A stretch of DNA of 64,000 nucleotides from NCBI RefSeq assembly GCF_005405285.1, contig NZ_BJDT01000009.1, positions 1-64,000 on the forward strand, read 5' to 3'. Origin of the DNA: Weissella sagaensis (GTDB lineage: Bacteria; Bacillota; Bacilli; Lactobacillales; Lactobacillaceae). The notes under the pieces were generated by a model that was given only the letters and a program-made list of their open reading frames with translations, had not been told where the DNA came from and ran no database searches. The position numbers and the translations under genes are program-made. Of this stretch, positions 1-9,286 are shown piece after piece (the first letter of the stretch is position 1; the number at the start of each line of letters is the position of its first letter).

Positions 1-107
1 GCGGCTGGAGAAACACCGTATTCCTCGGAAAGCGAGCGAATAGATCTTTTCTCTTCACGATGCATCTTCACAATGCTGGCTTTAAAATCATCTTGATATC
101 GTTTCAT
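1..107 (-). mobile_element. 5' end of an IS3-family-type transposase OrfA (partial)
   Basis: Read leftwards from an ATG at 107, the strand encodes 35 residues starting MKRYQDDFKASIVKMHRE before the window edge. This is the beginning of a helix-turn-helix transposase of the IS3/IS150 OrfA type, which binds the element's ends. A good Shine-Dalgarno (AGGAG, 119-115) sits 7 bases upstream of the ATG. The rest of the element lies outside the window, so family and integrity cannot be confirmed, and I could not fix the terminal inverted repeat. The element lies directly behind the wall-polymer operon and in the same direction, so read-through from that operon would enter it. Confidence 0.7.
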
Positions 108-111
108 TGGA

Positions 112-186
112 ATGCTCCTATCTTGTTTTATTAATTATGGCACAACTGTTCAGAAATTTATGTACCAAATACTAGGATAGGAGCAT
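112..186 (-). promoter_or_regulatory. Inverted repeat that would hide the transposase ribosome-binding site
   Basis: Bases 112-122 and 176-186 form a perfect 11-bp inverted repeat (ATGCTCCTATC/GATAGGAGCAT). The downstream arm on the minus strand contains the AGGAG ribosome-binding site of the transposase. An RNA that starts upstream of 186 could fold and mask this site, while one starting between the arms could not. Masking of transposase start signals in read-through transcripts is known for several insertion sequences. Its use here is inference. Confidence 0.5.
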
Positions 187-210
187 ATTTCGGCAATCTG
201 TTTCTAAATT

Positions 211-2034
211 CTAATTAAAAGATAACTTATCATCTAATAAAAAGTTAATCATCGCCAAAACCTGTGGAATAGCTGACCGTAAAACTACAGGATTCTCATT
301 GTCGACCGAATCATTTGTATTATAAAATACAACTCCATTATTAACCATATTCAACATAGAATACTGTTTAAAAGTATACTTAACATAACTATTTCCTATA
401 ATGAATTTTTTTAGACTTGGATCTGACTGTGCTAATAAATCGTTGATTCTTGGGATTAAATCCATTTGTCTAAATGATTCTTGAAAATGCATATCTCGGC
501 CATTATTATTATAGATATTGTCATTTATAATTGGATCGCTATTAACACTAGCATATCCTCCTAATAAACCATGATAGAGAGATGCAAATCCTCCCTTAGA
601 TGCTCCAAACATAACAATATTTTTTGATGGAATGTTATATGAATTCGCAAAAATTTTAATTATTTTCTGTATGTTTTCTTCAAAATCAGGATAGTTTGGT
701 GTATTTAAATAAAAGCTACCACTAGCAAGATTTGCGTCTACAAATCTTAGTATATACGTATCTTTAACCAATGATCTTTTTATATTTTTAAACAATGGAA
801 ACCCACCTCTTGTAATCAATGATTCATCATTAGCAAAATCATCAGCGGGCATTCCACTAAAAATAACTAGCAATCTTTTTTCATCTTTATCGGTTTTTCG
901 ATTACCTAAATATTCAAAATAAAAAAAGGTATCACCATATTTCCGTAATCCATTACTACTATCTTGTTGTAGTTCTATGGGTGTGTACAAACTTCTCTTA
1001 ATAAAATTCGAAATACCATTCTTATGTTGATAAAAAATAAAATCTCTAGCCAAAAAATTTTTATACATAAATTTTGCGGCCTTATCATTTTTTCTAATAG
1101 CCAGTTCATGAATGTTACTTTCAGAATCCGTAGCATAAGAAAGCTCTTCTGCACTATACTTATCTGAAAAAAAGTCAAATAATTTCGTAAAATTATCGAT
1201 GTCTTTTTCTTCAACATCTAATGTCCCATTTATTAATAGGCTTTCTAATATAAACAAATTTTTTGAAAATCTTTTTTGTAAATCATTTTCATTAGTTAAT
1301 TTATCTATATACATATTAAAATCGCAATGATAATTTTCACTACTTTTCAATTCATAACTAGACCATTCATTTAGAGAGTTAATATCATACTTTTGAGTTG
1401 AATTTCCTCTCCAAAAAACATTTTGTTTTATCTCTTTAGCTGGTACTCCAACGACTACAATATTCTTTTCTGTAAATTTTTTCGTTACAACGGCATTATT
1501 CCCAACAACAGTGCCTGACTTAATATAAGAACCTTTATTTAAACTTACCCTGCGACCAATCCAAACGTGATTTTCTAGTACAATATCTTTAGCATAATTA
1601 TTTCGTAAAAGGTTCCCGTCAATCATATCAAAAAGTAGATGACTGTCGGTTGTTTCAACATTAATTTCTGTTGAAAACAATGAATCCCTACCTACAAATA
1701 AGTTAGCCATTTCCGCTACTTTAAAATGAGTAGCTTCCCCATTAGGGTTAAAGTAGGTATTTCCACCAAAAAAAACTACTGAATCATTAAATACACTAAG
1801 GTTGAAATAATATGAGTGTACCTTAATTACGCTATCACCTAAAAAAACCAAAGACCTATTTCCTTCAAATATTATTTGTGTGTCAGAATGTAAAATAACA
1901 CCCGATTTCAAAAATAATACATTATTAGACCCGTTAAATTTTATGCCATCAATAGGATTATACTCTATAGGATCTTCTGAAATGATTAAATTATTATTTT
2001 TATGATATTTAATGTGATAATCATAATATTTCAT
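211..2034 (-). CDS. Hexapeptide acyltransferase fused to XcbB/CpsF-like alpha/beta hydrolase
   Basis: The 607-residue protein has two parts. Residues ~30-205 are a left-handed beta-helix of the O-acetyltransferase type, with an HVWIG motif at 156-160 followed by a VVGNNAVV/VVGVPAK run. Residues ~330-600 look like an XcbB/CpsF- or Asp2-like alpha/beta hydrolase with a nucleophile elbow GASKGG (477-482, Ser479). I see no obvious catalytic His near the C terminus. The likely role is O-acylation or another late modification of the wall polymer made by this operon, in the cytoplasm or at the membrane. It is the last gene of the operon, starts 3 bases after the upstream stop and has SD GGGAG. Base composition is very A+T-rich. 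The exact substrate cannot be read from the sequence. Confidence 0.65.
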   Translation of the reverse strand: MKYYDYHIKYHKNNNLIISEDPIEYNPIDGIKFNGSNNVLFLKSGVILHSDTQIIFEGNRSLVFLGDSVIKVHSYYFNLSVFNDSVVFFGGNTYFNPNGEATHFKVAEMANLFVGRDSLFSTEINVETTDSHLLFDMIDGNLLRNNYAKDIVLENHVWIGRRVSLNKGSYIKSGTVVGNNAVVTKKFTEKNIVVVGVPAKEIKQNVFWRGNSTQKYDINSLNEWSSYELKSSENYHCDFNMYIDKLTNENDLQKRFSKNLFILESLLINGTLDVEEKDIDNFTKLFDFFSDKYSAEELSYATDSESNIHELAIRKNDKAAKFMYKNFLARDFIFYQHKNGISNFIKRSLYTPIELQQDSSNGLRKYGDTFFYFEYLGNRKTDKDEKRLLVIFSGMPADDFANDESLITRGGFPLFKNIKRSLVKDTYILRFVDANLASGSFYLNTPNYPDFEENIQKIIKIFANSYNIPSKNIVMFGASKGGFASLYHGLLGGYASVNSDPIINDNIYNNNGRDMHFQESFRQMDLIPRINDLLAQSDPSLKKFIIGNSYVKYTFKQYSMLNMVNNGVVFYNTNDSVDNENPVVLRSAIPQVLAMINFLLDDKLSFN

Positions 2035-2037
2035 TTA

Positions 2038-3675
2038 TCAATCTCCCAACATATTAATTACTGCCTCATAAACTCTTTTAGAGTTTTGTTTATCAAAATG
2101 TGGAAATGTATTTTCAATTCTATCTACATATTTTTTAGGATTACTCATACCTATCTGAATGTATGTAGCAATTTCTTTTTCAAGACTTTGTTGATCATGC
2201 ACCACTGGGCCAAATCCCATTTCTTCATAATTAAACCAAATTGCATCCGCAGTGTGTTTATTTAAAAATTCTTCTTTGTCAAATTGATAATATACTACTG
2301 GTTTCTTTAAATACGCAAAATCAAAATGTATTGAAGAAAAATCAGTAATAACCATACTTGATTCAGCAATCATTTTATTAAAATTAGAATCAGCCGGAAG
2401 AATTTCAACTGCATTTTCAAACTTTTGATTTATAAAGTCTGGTAATTGCCATCTTAATTCCGGATGGAGATATACTTTAACTTTATAGCCATATCTCTTT
2501 GTTAAATCAGCTACCTTTTTACTATTTAATAGATTTATAATTGCCTTATAGTAATCACTATCTTTAAAAAACTCATTATAATCACGTGTCCCATTTTTAT
2601 TTGCATTTGGGACTAGATACTTTCTCCATGTTAAAAATATAAGAATATTCTTTTTGTCATTTGAATATCTCTCATCGAATCGAGGTAACATCGTGTCAAC
2701 AACTTGTTCTGGAGACAACATATACCCATTATTTGAATCAATGACTGTTTCTTGTTCCTGCTTTAAAGAGGTAACAAATAAATCTAAGTCATAATCAAAG
2801 CGGGTAAAAAACTTTGGTGTGATTTTTTCAAGTACTCCATGTTGTAAAAATACATACTTCGTATTAGTAATGTTTCTTAAATGTACGGCTGGTAACCTTA
2901 GCGTCGGGTTAAATAAGTATGCCAGTAGCTCCACTTCAGCGACAGCCTTATATATTTCATACTGATCACTATATACATCAATTATTACATCACCAAATTC
3001 CTGCTGTAATCTTGAAAAATCACTTGATTCTTTACTTATTACAAAGTAATAATTTTTGTTTTTTGGACCGTTGTTAATAAGGTAGCGAAACATTGCTTCC
3101 CCGTTATCATTAGCTTTATCAAATCTATCTGAAACCAACCAAATCGGTTTATCCATAAACTTACGTAGAGCTATGGCCTCTTCTCGCTGAATTTTCATTT
3201 TACTGTCCAGAGACTTGCTCTCAAGATAGTTCAATTCTTCATAAGACTTGTCTGAAAAATAATAGTTCCCATTATCAAAAACAATACTAAATTCTCCAAA
3301 AGAAACAAAATTAAAACTCAATTTTCGACTTAATTTAGAATTATTTGTTGTATTAATCCATACATTTGCGTCATTAAGAAGAACTTTAATTGGTTGATCA
3401 ATAAGCTCATTGTTCATCGGTATTTCAAACTTCACAAACATTGGTTTATTTAAAGCAATTGTGTTATTCCAATACTTTCTCTGTTTATACTCATAAAAAT
3501 CTTTAAATTCTGTTGCATCAAAATAATGTTGCCCAATTTTTAATTGAATTCTTTCATAACTAAAAGTTTTCAGTCCATCCAAAAGAGCATTAATGGTCAA
3601 TATTCCATTTTTGTAGCTAAATTGATTTAACTTAAAAGTCTGTTTATTTGACCCAGTAATAAATTTATTATTCAA
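2038..3675 (-). CDS. CDP-glycerol glycerophosphotransferase family protein (TagB/TagF-like)
   Basis: This 545-residue protein has a beta-rich N-terminal part (~1-150) and a TagF/TagB catalytic domain (~175-540). Family signatures are FLQHG (276-280), TWRK (349-352), HPELRW (404-409) and DFSSIHFDF (445-453), the usual nucleotide- and phosphate-binding points. Such enzymes add glycerol- or ribitol-phosphate from a CDP-activated donor to a lipid-linked chain on the inner membrane face. The start is a TTG at 3675 that overlaps the TGA of the upstream gene by 4 bases. No ATG occurs in frame before residue ~79 and the SD is weak, so start by coupled translation is likely. Donor and position in the polymer are unknown. 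Confidence 0.8.
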   Translation of the reverse strand: MNNKFITGSNKQTFKLNQFSYKNGILTINALLDGLKTFSYERIQLKIGQHYFDATEFKDFYEYKQRKYWNNTIALNKPMFVKFEIPMNNELIDQPIKVLLNDANVWINTTNNSKLSRKLSFNFVSFGEFSIVFDNGNYYFSDKSYEELNYLESKSLDSKMKIQREEAIALRKFMDKPIWLVSDRFDKANDNGEAMFRYLINNGPKNKNYYFVISKESSDFSRLQQEFGDVIIDVYSDQYEIYKAVAEVELLAYLFNPTLRLPAVHLRNITNTKYVFLQHGVLEKITPKFFTRFDYDLDLFVTSLKQEQETVIDSNNGYMLSPEQVVDTMLPRFDERYSNDKKNILIFLTWRKYLVPNANKNGTRDYNEFFKDSDYYKAIINLLNSKKVADLTKRYGYKVKVYLHPELRWQLPDFINQKFENAVEILPADSNFNKMIAESSMVITDFSSIHFDFAYLKKPVVYYQFDKEEFLNKHTADAIWFNYEEMGFGPVVHDQQSLEKEIATYIQIGMSNPKKYVDRIENTFPHFDKQNSKRVYEAVINMLGD

Positions 3676-5732
3676 TTCATAATAAAATTTATTTTTTCTT
3701 TATAACTTACTAGTTCATTTTTTATATTGTCTCTAAAATTTAACATGGTATCTAGACGCCATTTATCAAATGTTTCCATTTTTATAAATGTTTCTAAATC
3801 AATCTTATTAATTAGCCTTTTAATTGACATTCTAAATTTAACAAGCTCATTATTATCGCCAGGGAAGTTTTGTACCCTAAGAGTCCAGCCAATGTCATAT
3901 AATGCCGTTGTCTGTAATCCAGCAGGAATTTTCCCATTATTTTTTTCTTCAGCATCCCTGAATAAATATTCATAAACATTAATAAATCTATCACCGAAAG
4001 ATGAAATATCCTCATCTCGTGTATCAATAGCGGATCCACCTTCTTCGCGTTTTCGATACATATAATAGGCATTGTGTACCAGTGCCATACGATAATCATG
4101 ATTATTATTTAAGATTTCCCATAAAAACTTAACATCCTCACTTGTCTTTTGATCTATAGAGAACAATGTATCACCAATTAATGATTTTTTAAACATGACG
4201 GTATTAATGAAGGCATTTTCCATATGGAAAGAATCTAAATTAATGACTTTGGTTGTTTTTTGATCAAAATATTTATTTGTAATATGATTTCCTTCGCGCT
4301 TGCCAAAAAACAAGTGCTGGGCTCTTGCAAAATTTACGTTCTTTTCTTGCAAACCGTTCAACAAGTTTTCTAAATAATCTTTTGTGTAATAGTCATCACC
4401 ATCTAAGAAAGTTACATACTCACCCGTACAAATCTTTAATGCATCATTTCGTACAGCTGAGACTCCTCTATTAACTTTATTATCTATCAAAATAATAGAT
4501 GGATACATCTCTTGAAGTTTATTCATAATATTAGAAGTATCATCATTAGACGCATCATTGACAATGATAAGTTCAATATTTTCAAACCCAAATGTCTGGT
4601 GTATCACACTATTTACCGCTTGTGGTAAATAGTGCCCAACATTATATACTGGAATAATAACCGTAATTTTGGGAGTAAAATTGTATACAACCTTTCCATC
4701 ATTAACTTTAAATAACTTATTATCAACTGTCTTACTTGATATAATTGGAAAAGCATGACTTGATTTATCATGTTTGACGAATACTTCAAACTCATGCTCA
4801 CTAAAATAATGATTTGCTAATATATCATGGAATAAATCACAAGGAACAGCCGCTACTCCGTCTACTACTCTAATTGGTTCAGAAGTAACAGTATGTAACC
4901 TACTTCTAAGAATCAAATTACATTTAGTTACATCATGAGGTAGATTAAAATAAACATTTTTTTCTTGAAATTTTGCATCATAATATTGAGAGTTAATAAT
5001 GAATTCACTTTCCGAATCATTAATTGTTTTAATTGCTAATCGGTTATTTACACTAAAATATGCCCAAAGATGTCTATTATCATCTTTTTTAATCAAGAAA
5101 CTTTTATCAAACAATTTCTTACTGATACTTGCTTTAGGAGAGTATAGTCTAAATTTTTGACCATTTGACACTAAGAAAACAAACCATTTTTCTCCTAATT
5201 GCAAATTAAAGTGACTAAAATCAATTAAAATATGTTGTCCACTTACACTAAATGAAATATCTTTTTTGATACTCATATCATCTTGCAACTCAACGATAAC
5301 TTCAGGATTAACTAATTTTACTTTTTTAGGAATTTTTACATCTAATATTACTTTGTCTTCTAATATATTTTGATCCAGAACTACAATCTCTAAATTTTTG
5401 TTACTTTGTGATGGGCGTCTATTTTGGATAAAATATTTTTTGTCTGTAGATTTCTGCCACTTTTTGGAACTTTCATCATCAAAAATAAGATGTGGTTCAT
5501 CTACTTTTTCAATGTAGTCAATTTCTTTATTATTATTAATTTTTGCTAATGCATACATTCCATAATCCGGTACCAATTCCAACTTTAAAAATGTACCAAA
5601 CTTGTTTCCTTTTACTTGATTTAATAAAAATATATCATTTGATTTATTAACTAACGCAAATTGTTCATTGTCATCCCTAGGAATATCAAGCCGAATTAAG
5701 TTATTTATAAATTCTATATTATTCACTTTCAT
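3672..5732 (-). CDS. Family 2 glycosyltransferase with long N-terminal beta-rich region
   Basis: Of 686 residues, ~355-600 form a GT2 (GT-A fold) domain: KITVIIPVYN at 355, VNDASNDDT near 391, and the metal-binding DGDD at 444-447. It should transfer a sugar from a nucleotide-sugar to the wall polymer at the inner membrane face. Residues 1-350 are beta-rich with no motif I know, but resemble in style the N-terminal parts of the neighbouring 545- and 1016-residue transferases, perhaps a shared polymer-binding region. SD GGGAG lies 10 bases before the ATG, and the gene starts 14 bases after the upstream stop. The C terminus overlaps the next gene by 4 bases. The sugar is unknown. Confidence 0.8.
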   Translation of the reverse strand: MKVNNIEFINNLIRLDIPRDDNEQFALVNKSNDIFLLNQVKGNKFGTFLKLELVPDYGMYALAKINNNKEIDYIEKVDEPHLIFDDESSKKWQKSTDKKYFIQNRRPSQSNKNLEIVVLDQNILEDKVILDVKIPKKVKLVNPEVIVELQDDMSIKKDISFSVSGQHILIDFSHFNLQLGEKWFVFLVSNGQKFRLYSPKASISKKLFDKSFLIKKDDNRHLWAYFSVNNRLAIKTINDSESEFIINSQYYDAKFQEKNVYFNLPHDVTKCNLILRSRLHTVTSEPIRVVDGVAAVPCDLFHDILANHYFSEHEFEVFVKHDKSSHAFPIISSKTVDNKLFKVNDGKVVYNFTPKITVIIPVYNVGHYLPQAVNSVIHQTFGFENIELIIVNDASNDDTSNIMNKLQEMYPSIILIDNKVNRGVSAVRNDALKICTGEYVTFLDGDDYYTKDYLENLLNGLQEKNVNFARAQHLFFGKREGNHITNKYFDQKTTKVINLDSFHMENAFINTVMFKKSLIGDTLFSIDQKTSEDVKFLWEILNNNHDYRMALVHNAYYMYRKREEGGSAIDTRDEDISSFGDRFINVYEYLFRDAEEKNNGKIPAGLQTTALYDIGWTLRVQNFPGDNNELVKFRMSIKRLINKIDLETFIKMETFDKWRLDTMLNFRDNIKNELVSYKEKINFIMN

Positions 5733-5746
5733 GTTTCATTTTCTCC

Positions 5747-8700
5747 CTACTTTGATGCACTTCCATAATGAAATAATTTTTTCTTTATCTTCCATAATTT
5801 TCGAGCAATTCTTCGACTCAAAGTCCATCTATTTTCTATTCCTAATAATTTTTTCTTACTCAAAATTGCCCTATAAATTCGTTCTGAGTTATGATGATCG
5901 TGAAAATTCATATATTTTGTCCGTAGTTGTGCGTACTGTGTCTCTTCAACAAATCCAGATTCTACATATTTGATAATAGTATCTACAACTTGTTTTGAAT
6001 TAAAAACTACATCCCCAAAAAGGTCTTTTTCATAATTCAAATAAGCCCCCTCACTCTTCAGATAATCTTCTTGATCAAATTGATAGAAGATTACTGGTTT
6101 CTCTAAGTAGAGCATGTCCCAAACAACACTCGAATAATCAGAAACCATCATAGAACTTTTCATAATTTCTTCACCCATATCAACGTCTAAATATCCGTAT
6201 TTATCAGTAAAACTTTCATCAATATCAAATAGTTCCACATAATTTTTAAAATAAGGATGCAAAAAGAATGCTAGTCTGGTATTGTTTTCTGTCAATACTT
6301 TCTTTAACTCAGGAGATTTTAAGAAAGATTGATATTCTCGATAAAATTCTGTGTTAATAAACTGCTCTTTAGTCATTCCTTCCATTGACTTTCGCCATGT
6401 TGGCATCATAAATATTTGATGATATGGTAATTCTGAAGTTTTATCGGTATATGAATCCCACCTCGCGTAGCCTGTAGAAACAACTTCACTATCATCATAA
6501 CCCCATTTTTTAATATTAATATTCTCTCGTTCAAAATCGCTTGGGGCTATTATCAAATCTAATAGACCTCGTTTTTTATGAAATACTGGTACCTTTTTAA
6601 TACCATTCATGCCGTGTTGTAAAAATACATTTTTTTTGGTCATCATAGATTTAGCTAGTAACGAATCTCTACGTTGCAAATTATATGCATGAAATTTTGT
6701 ATCGGACGAGATGAATACACGAGCAGCAAACATATATATAAAATATTTAAGACTCATATAATCAAGTACTTTATCTTGCATATTAGATAAATTTTTGTAT
6801 TCTGGTGAATCTTTTCTTATAACATAATACGTATTGGTATGTTTCTCATTCTCATACATATACTTAAAAAAGTGAAATGCATTATCATGTGCACCAAAAC
6901 TATTTTTTTCAAAAACTATCCAAATATTTTTTCTATCAAAATGTTTTTTAAACATATTGTAGATTTTATTAGCCTTTATTTCTTTTTGAAAATTAGCAGT
7001 ATTTTCATATGACTCTACATTTCTAAACGTAAAAGCTAAGGAACCTCCTGCAGTTACATATGGATATAGAATTGTATTTTGTAGAGTTCTTATCTCTTTT
7101 TCAAAAACATCTACATCTATTAGATTTTTAATATTTTTAGATAATTTATCTAACTGAACAGGAAGTGAAAGTTTATCATTTCCCACAACTATAAAAACAT
7201 CCCAATAAAACGGCACGTATTCATGTTTTAGATCTATTACTGACTCAAAAATTAATAAACCATTTTCTTTTGAAACTGTTTTAATAATAAAATCATTCTC
7301 TTTAGGTGAAAGAACATTTCGATTAATTAGTCTAACAAATTGAACTTCATAATCATTAGATATTGAAGTTTTTATTTGAAAAGTAATTTTATACGTATCT
7401 TTCTGTCGTACAATGTCTAATGCTTGCGCAGAAAAACCAAACGTTGCTTTAACCAAATTATGTAGAGGGCCTTTCAAAAAAAGGAGCTCTGAGTGTTCAT
7501 TCTTAAAAACTTGTATGTACTGATGATACTTTCCGATTCCCCCTTCTAGTGACATCTTACTATCAAACAGTACCTGATTATTAATCTCACTATCATTTGA
7601 AAGAGTTAACCTATAAAATTTGGATATTTTTTCACCCTCAAAACTTATATTGGCAAATAAATGCATATATTTTGTCCCATTTACTCTGCCGAGATCATCA
7701 AAAATATCATCAAAACTTATATTAACAATATTGTCACTTACATTACTCTCAATTTCAGAAAATGGACCTCTCAACTTATTTGTAGATTTAATAATCTGTA
7801 CTGTTGAAATATTACGTGGAAAGATAAACTTTAAACATTTATCAGATACATCTTTTAAATTTACTGGTAGACCTTTTGCTGTACTAACAATCTTTGTGAC
7901 ATCACCAGTAAATCTTCTGAATCCTCGTATTATTAAAGTATCCTTAAATATATAACAACTTGGATATTTTTCTATACTTAAAGTTAAGTTATAATTTAAT
8001 TGAACTATTTTATTATTTATGAATGAAAAAATGTCAAATGACTGATCTTTTTGACTCCTATATTTTTCTATAAATGAATCATTTAACAAAAAATCTTGAT
8101 CTATCGAGAAATGATTATTACCTATCTGTCCTATAATTGGCTCATTCAGAAAAGTTTCTATTTGTCCATTCGTATTTAAACAAGGACTTTCATATTCAAT
8201 ATAGTCATTTATTTCTTCATTTGAATATATACAATAATAATTCTGTTTTTGAAACTTATAGTCATTTAGAAAAATACTTTCAATTTCATCTACATCAATT
8301 GAAGTTAAATCAAGTAAGTATGTATAATTATCTTTTTTTTGAAAATCAACTACATTTTTTTTCGTTTTTGTACGAATTTCAAAAAAATATGGCATTTCTA
8401 ATTCATTTGACAGCTTTACACACAAAAATTCTTTCTCAAATGACAATTTTTTATCTAATGTTTGTAACTTTTCCTTTACCCTATTATTTTCAAAAATGCC
8501 AAAACACATTATATTTTTTTTAAATAATACATATTCAATCTTTTCTTTAGTATTATTAGTAAAATATATCTGCATTAGCTGCTCATCAAATAGTACCCTC
8601 TCTCCATTGCTATCTGTTAGATATACTTCTCTGAATCCCCACAGTTCCTTTGGAATTTTAATGAATTTATGATGAAAGTTATTTAATTTTTCTCCTGTGA

Positions 8701-8797
8701 TAAAATGTAATGTAACTTCACCTGTAACATCTTTTCCATCACTATCAACAAAATCAAAATTACCATTTGGGGTATAATTAAATTGATTTATTTTCAT
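5747..8797 (-). CDS. Large CDP-glycerol glycerophosphotransferase (TagF-like)
   Basis: The protein has 1016 residues. The last ~400 form the CDP-glycerol:polyglycerophosphate glycerophosphotransferase domain, with FLQHGMNGIKK, TWRKSMEGM, HPYFKNY and SDYSSVVWDMLYLEKP. About 600 residues in front are beta-rich, seem repetitive in character and match no domain I can name. TagF enzymes extend poly(glycerol-phosphate) chains, and the long N-terminal region may hold the growing polymer or the membrane. It is much longer than Bacillus TagF (about 750). The gene follows the upstream stop by 6 bases, and its SD (GGAGAG) lies in that stop region. It is one of three members of the family in this operon. 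Confidence 0.8.
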   Translation of the reverse strand: MKINQFNYTPNGNFDFVDSDGKDVTGEVTLHFITGEKLNNFHHKFIKIPKELWGFREVYLTDSNGERVLFDEQLMQIYFTNNTKEKIEYVLFKKNIMCFGIFENNRVKEKLQTLDKKLSFEKEFLCVKLSNELEMPYFFEIRTKTKKNVVDFQKKDNYTYLLDLTSIDVDEIESIFLNDYKFQKQNYYCIYSNEEINDYIEYESPCLNTNGQIETFLNEPIIGQIGNNHFSIDQDFLLNDSFIEKYRSQKDQSFDIFSFINNKIVQLNYNLTLSIEKYPSCYIFKDTLIIRGFRRFTGDVTKIVSTAKGLPVNLKDVSDKCLKFIFPRNISTVQIIKSTNKLRGPFSEIESNVSDNIVNISFDDIFDDLGRVNGTKYMHLFANISFEGEKISKFYRLTLSNDSEINNQVLFDSKMSLEGGIGKYHQYIQVFKNEHSELLFLKGPLHNLVKATFGFSAQALDIVRQKDTYKITFQIKTSISNDYEVQFVRLINRNVLSPKENDFIIKTVSKENGLLIFESVIDLKHEYVPFYWDVFIVVGNDKLSLPVQLDKLSKNIKNLIDVDVFEKEIRTLQNTILYPYVTAGGSLAFTFRNVESYENTANFQKEIKANKIYNMFKKHFDRKNIWIVFEKNSFGAHDNAFHFFKYMYENEKHTNTYYVIRKDSPEYKNLSNMQDKVLDYMSLKYFIYMFAARVFISSDTKFHAYNLQRRDSLLAKSMMTKKNVFLQHGMNGIKKVPVFHKKRGLLDLIIAPSDFERENINIKKWGYDDSEVVSTGYARWDSYTDKTSELPYHQIFMMPTWRKSMEGMTKEQFINTEFYREYQSFLKSPELKKVLTENNTRLAFFLHPYFKNYVELFDIDESFTDKYGYLDVDMGEEIMKSSMMVSDYSSVVWDMLYLEKPVIFYQFDQEDYLKSEGAYLNYEKDLFGDVVFNSKQVVDTIIKYVESGFVEETQYAQLRTKYMNFHDHHNSERIYRAILSKKKLLGIENRWTLSRRIARKLWKIKKKLFHYGSASK

Positions 8798-8803
8798 TAT
8801 TGC

Positions 8804-9286
8804 TTAGCTCTCCATTTTTTGAAACATATAACTTAAAAATTCGGATTTTTCGTAAAACAAAGATCCTGGTTGATAATATAAATCTATAAATCTTTCTCTA
8901 TCGTTAAAGTACTCAATTGTGTAAACAGGTGTTACCTCATTACCAATAATTACATCATAATTTCTAATCCAAGTATTAAACTCATAATATCTATATTTAG
9001 TTATCATATCTTTCTTCAAAAATATTCGTTGATAAGGTCTAACATCACTTTTTAGAAAGATATCAATATGCTTATAATTTTGAGATTTTAAATCAATTCT
9101 AAAACTAAATTTTAATTTACCGTCTTCAAAGTATTTTATATTGTCCTCTATCTCTTTTTTTTCAAATCGTCGCCAATTAGGAAATAATGAGTCTAAGAAA
9201 TTCTCATAATTATTTTTGCTTTCTGTCAAATTTTCCCAAATGTTAGAATTAAGATCATCTAAATTTTTAAATTTACCATTAATCAT
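8804..9286 (-). CDS. Uncharacterised 160-residue protein between TagE and TagF-like genes
   Basis: I do not recognise this gene. The 160-residue product has no signal peptide or membrane helix, is rich in Tyr, Phe, Lys and Asp, and reads as an alternating alpha/beta soluble protein. Its start overlaps the stop of tagE by 8 bases and has SD GGGG, so the two are probably translated together. A role as partner or modifier of TagE or of the next transferase is suggested only by this coupling. The composition is strongly A+T-rich like the neighbours. Confidence 0.7.
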   Translation of the reverse strand: MINGKFKNLDDLNSNIWENLTESKNNYENFLDSLFPNWRRFEKKEIEDNIKYFEDGKLKFSFRIDLKSQNYKHIDIFLKSDVRPYQRIFLKKDMITKYRYYEFNTWIRNYDVIIGNEVTPVYTIEYFNDRERFIDLYYQPGSLFYEKSEFLSYMFQKMES

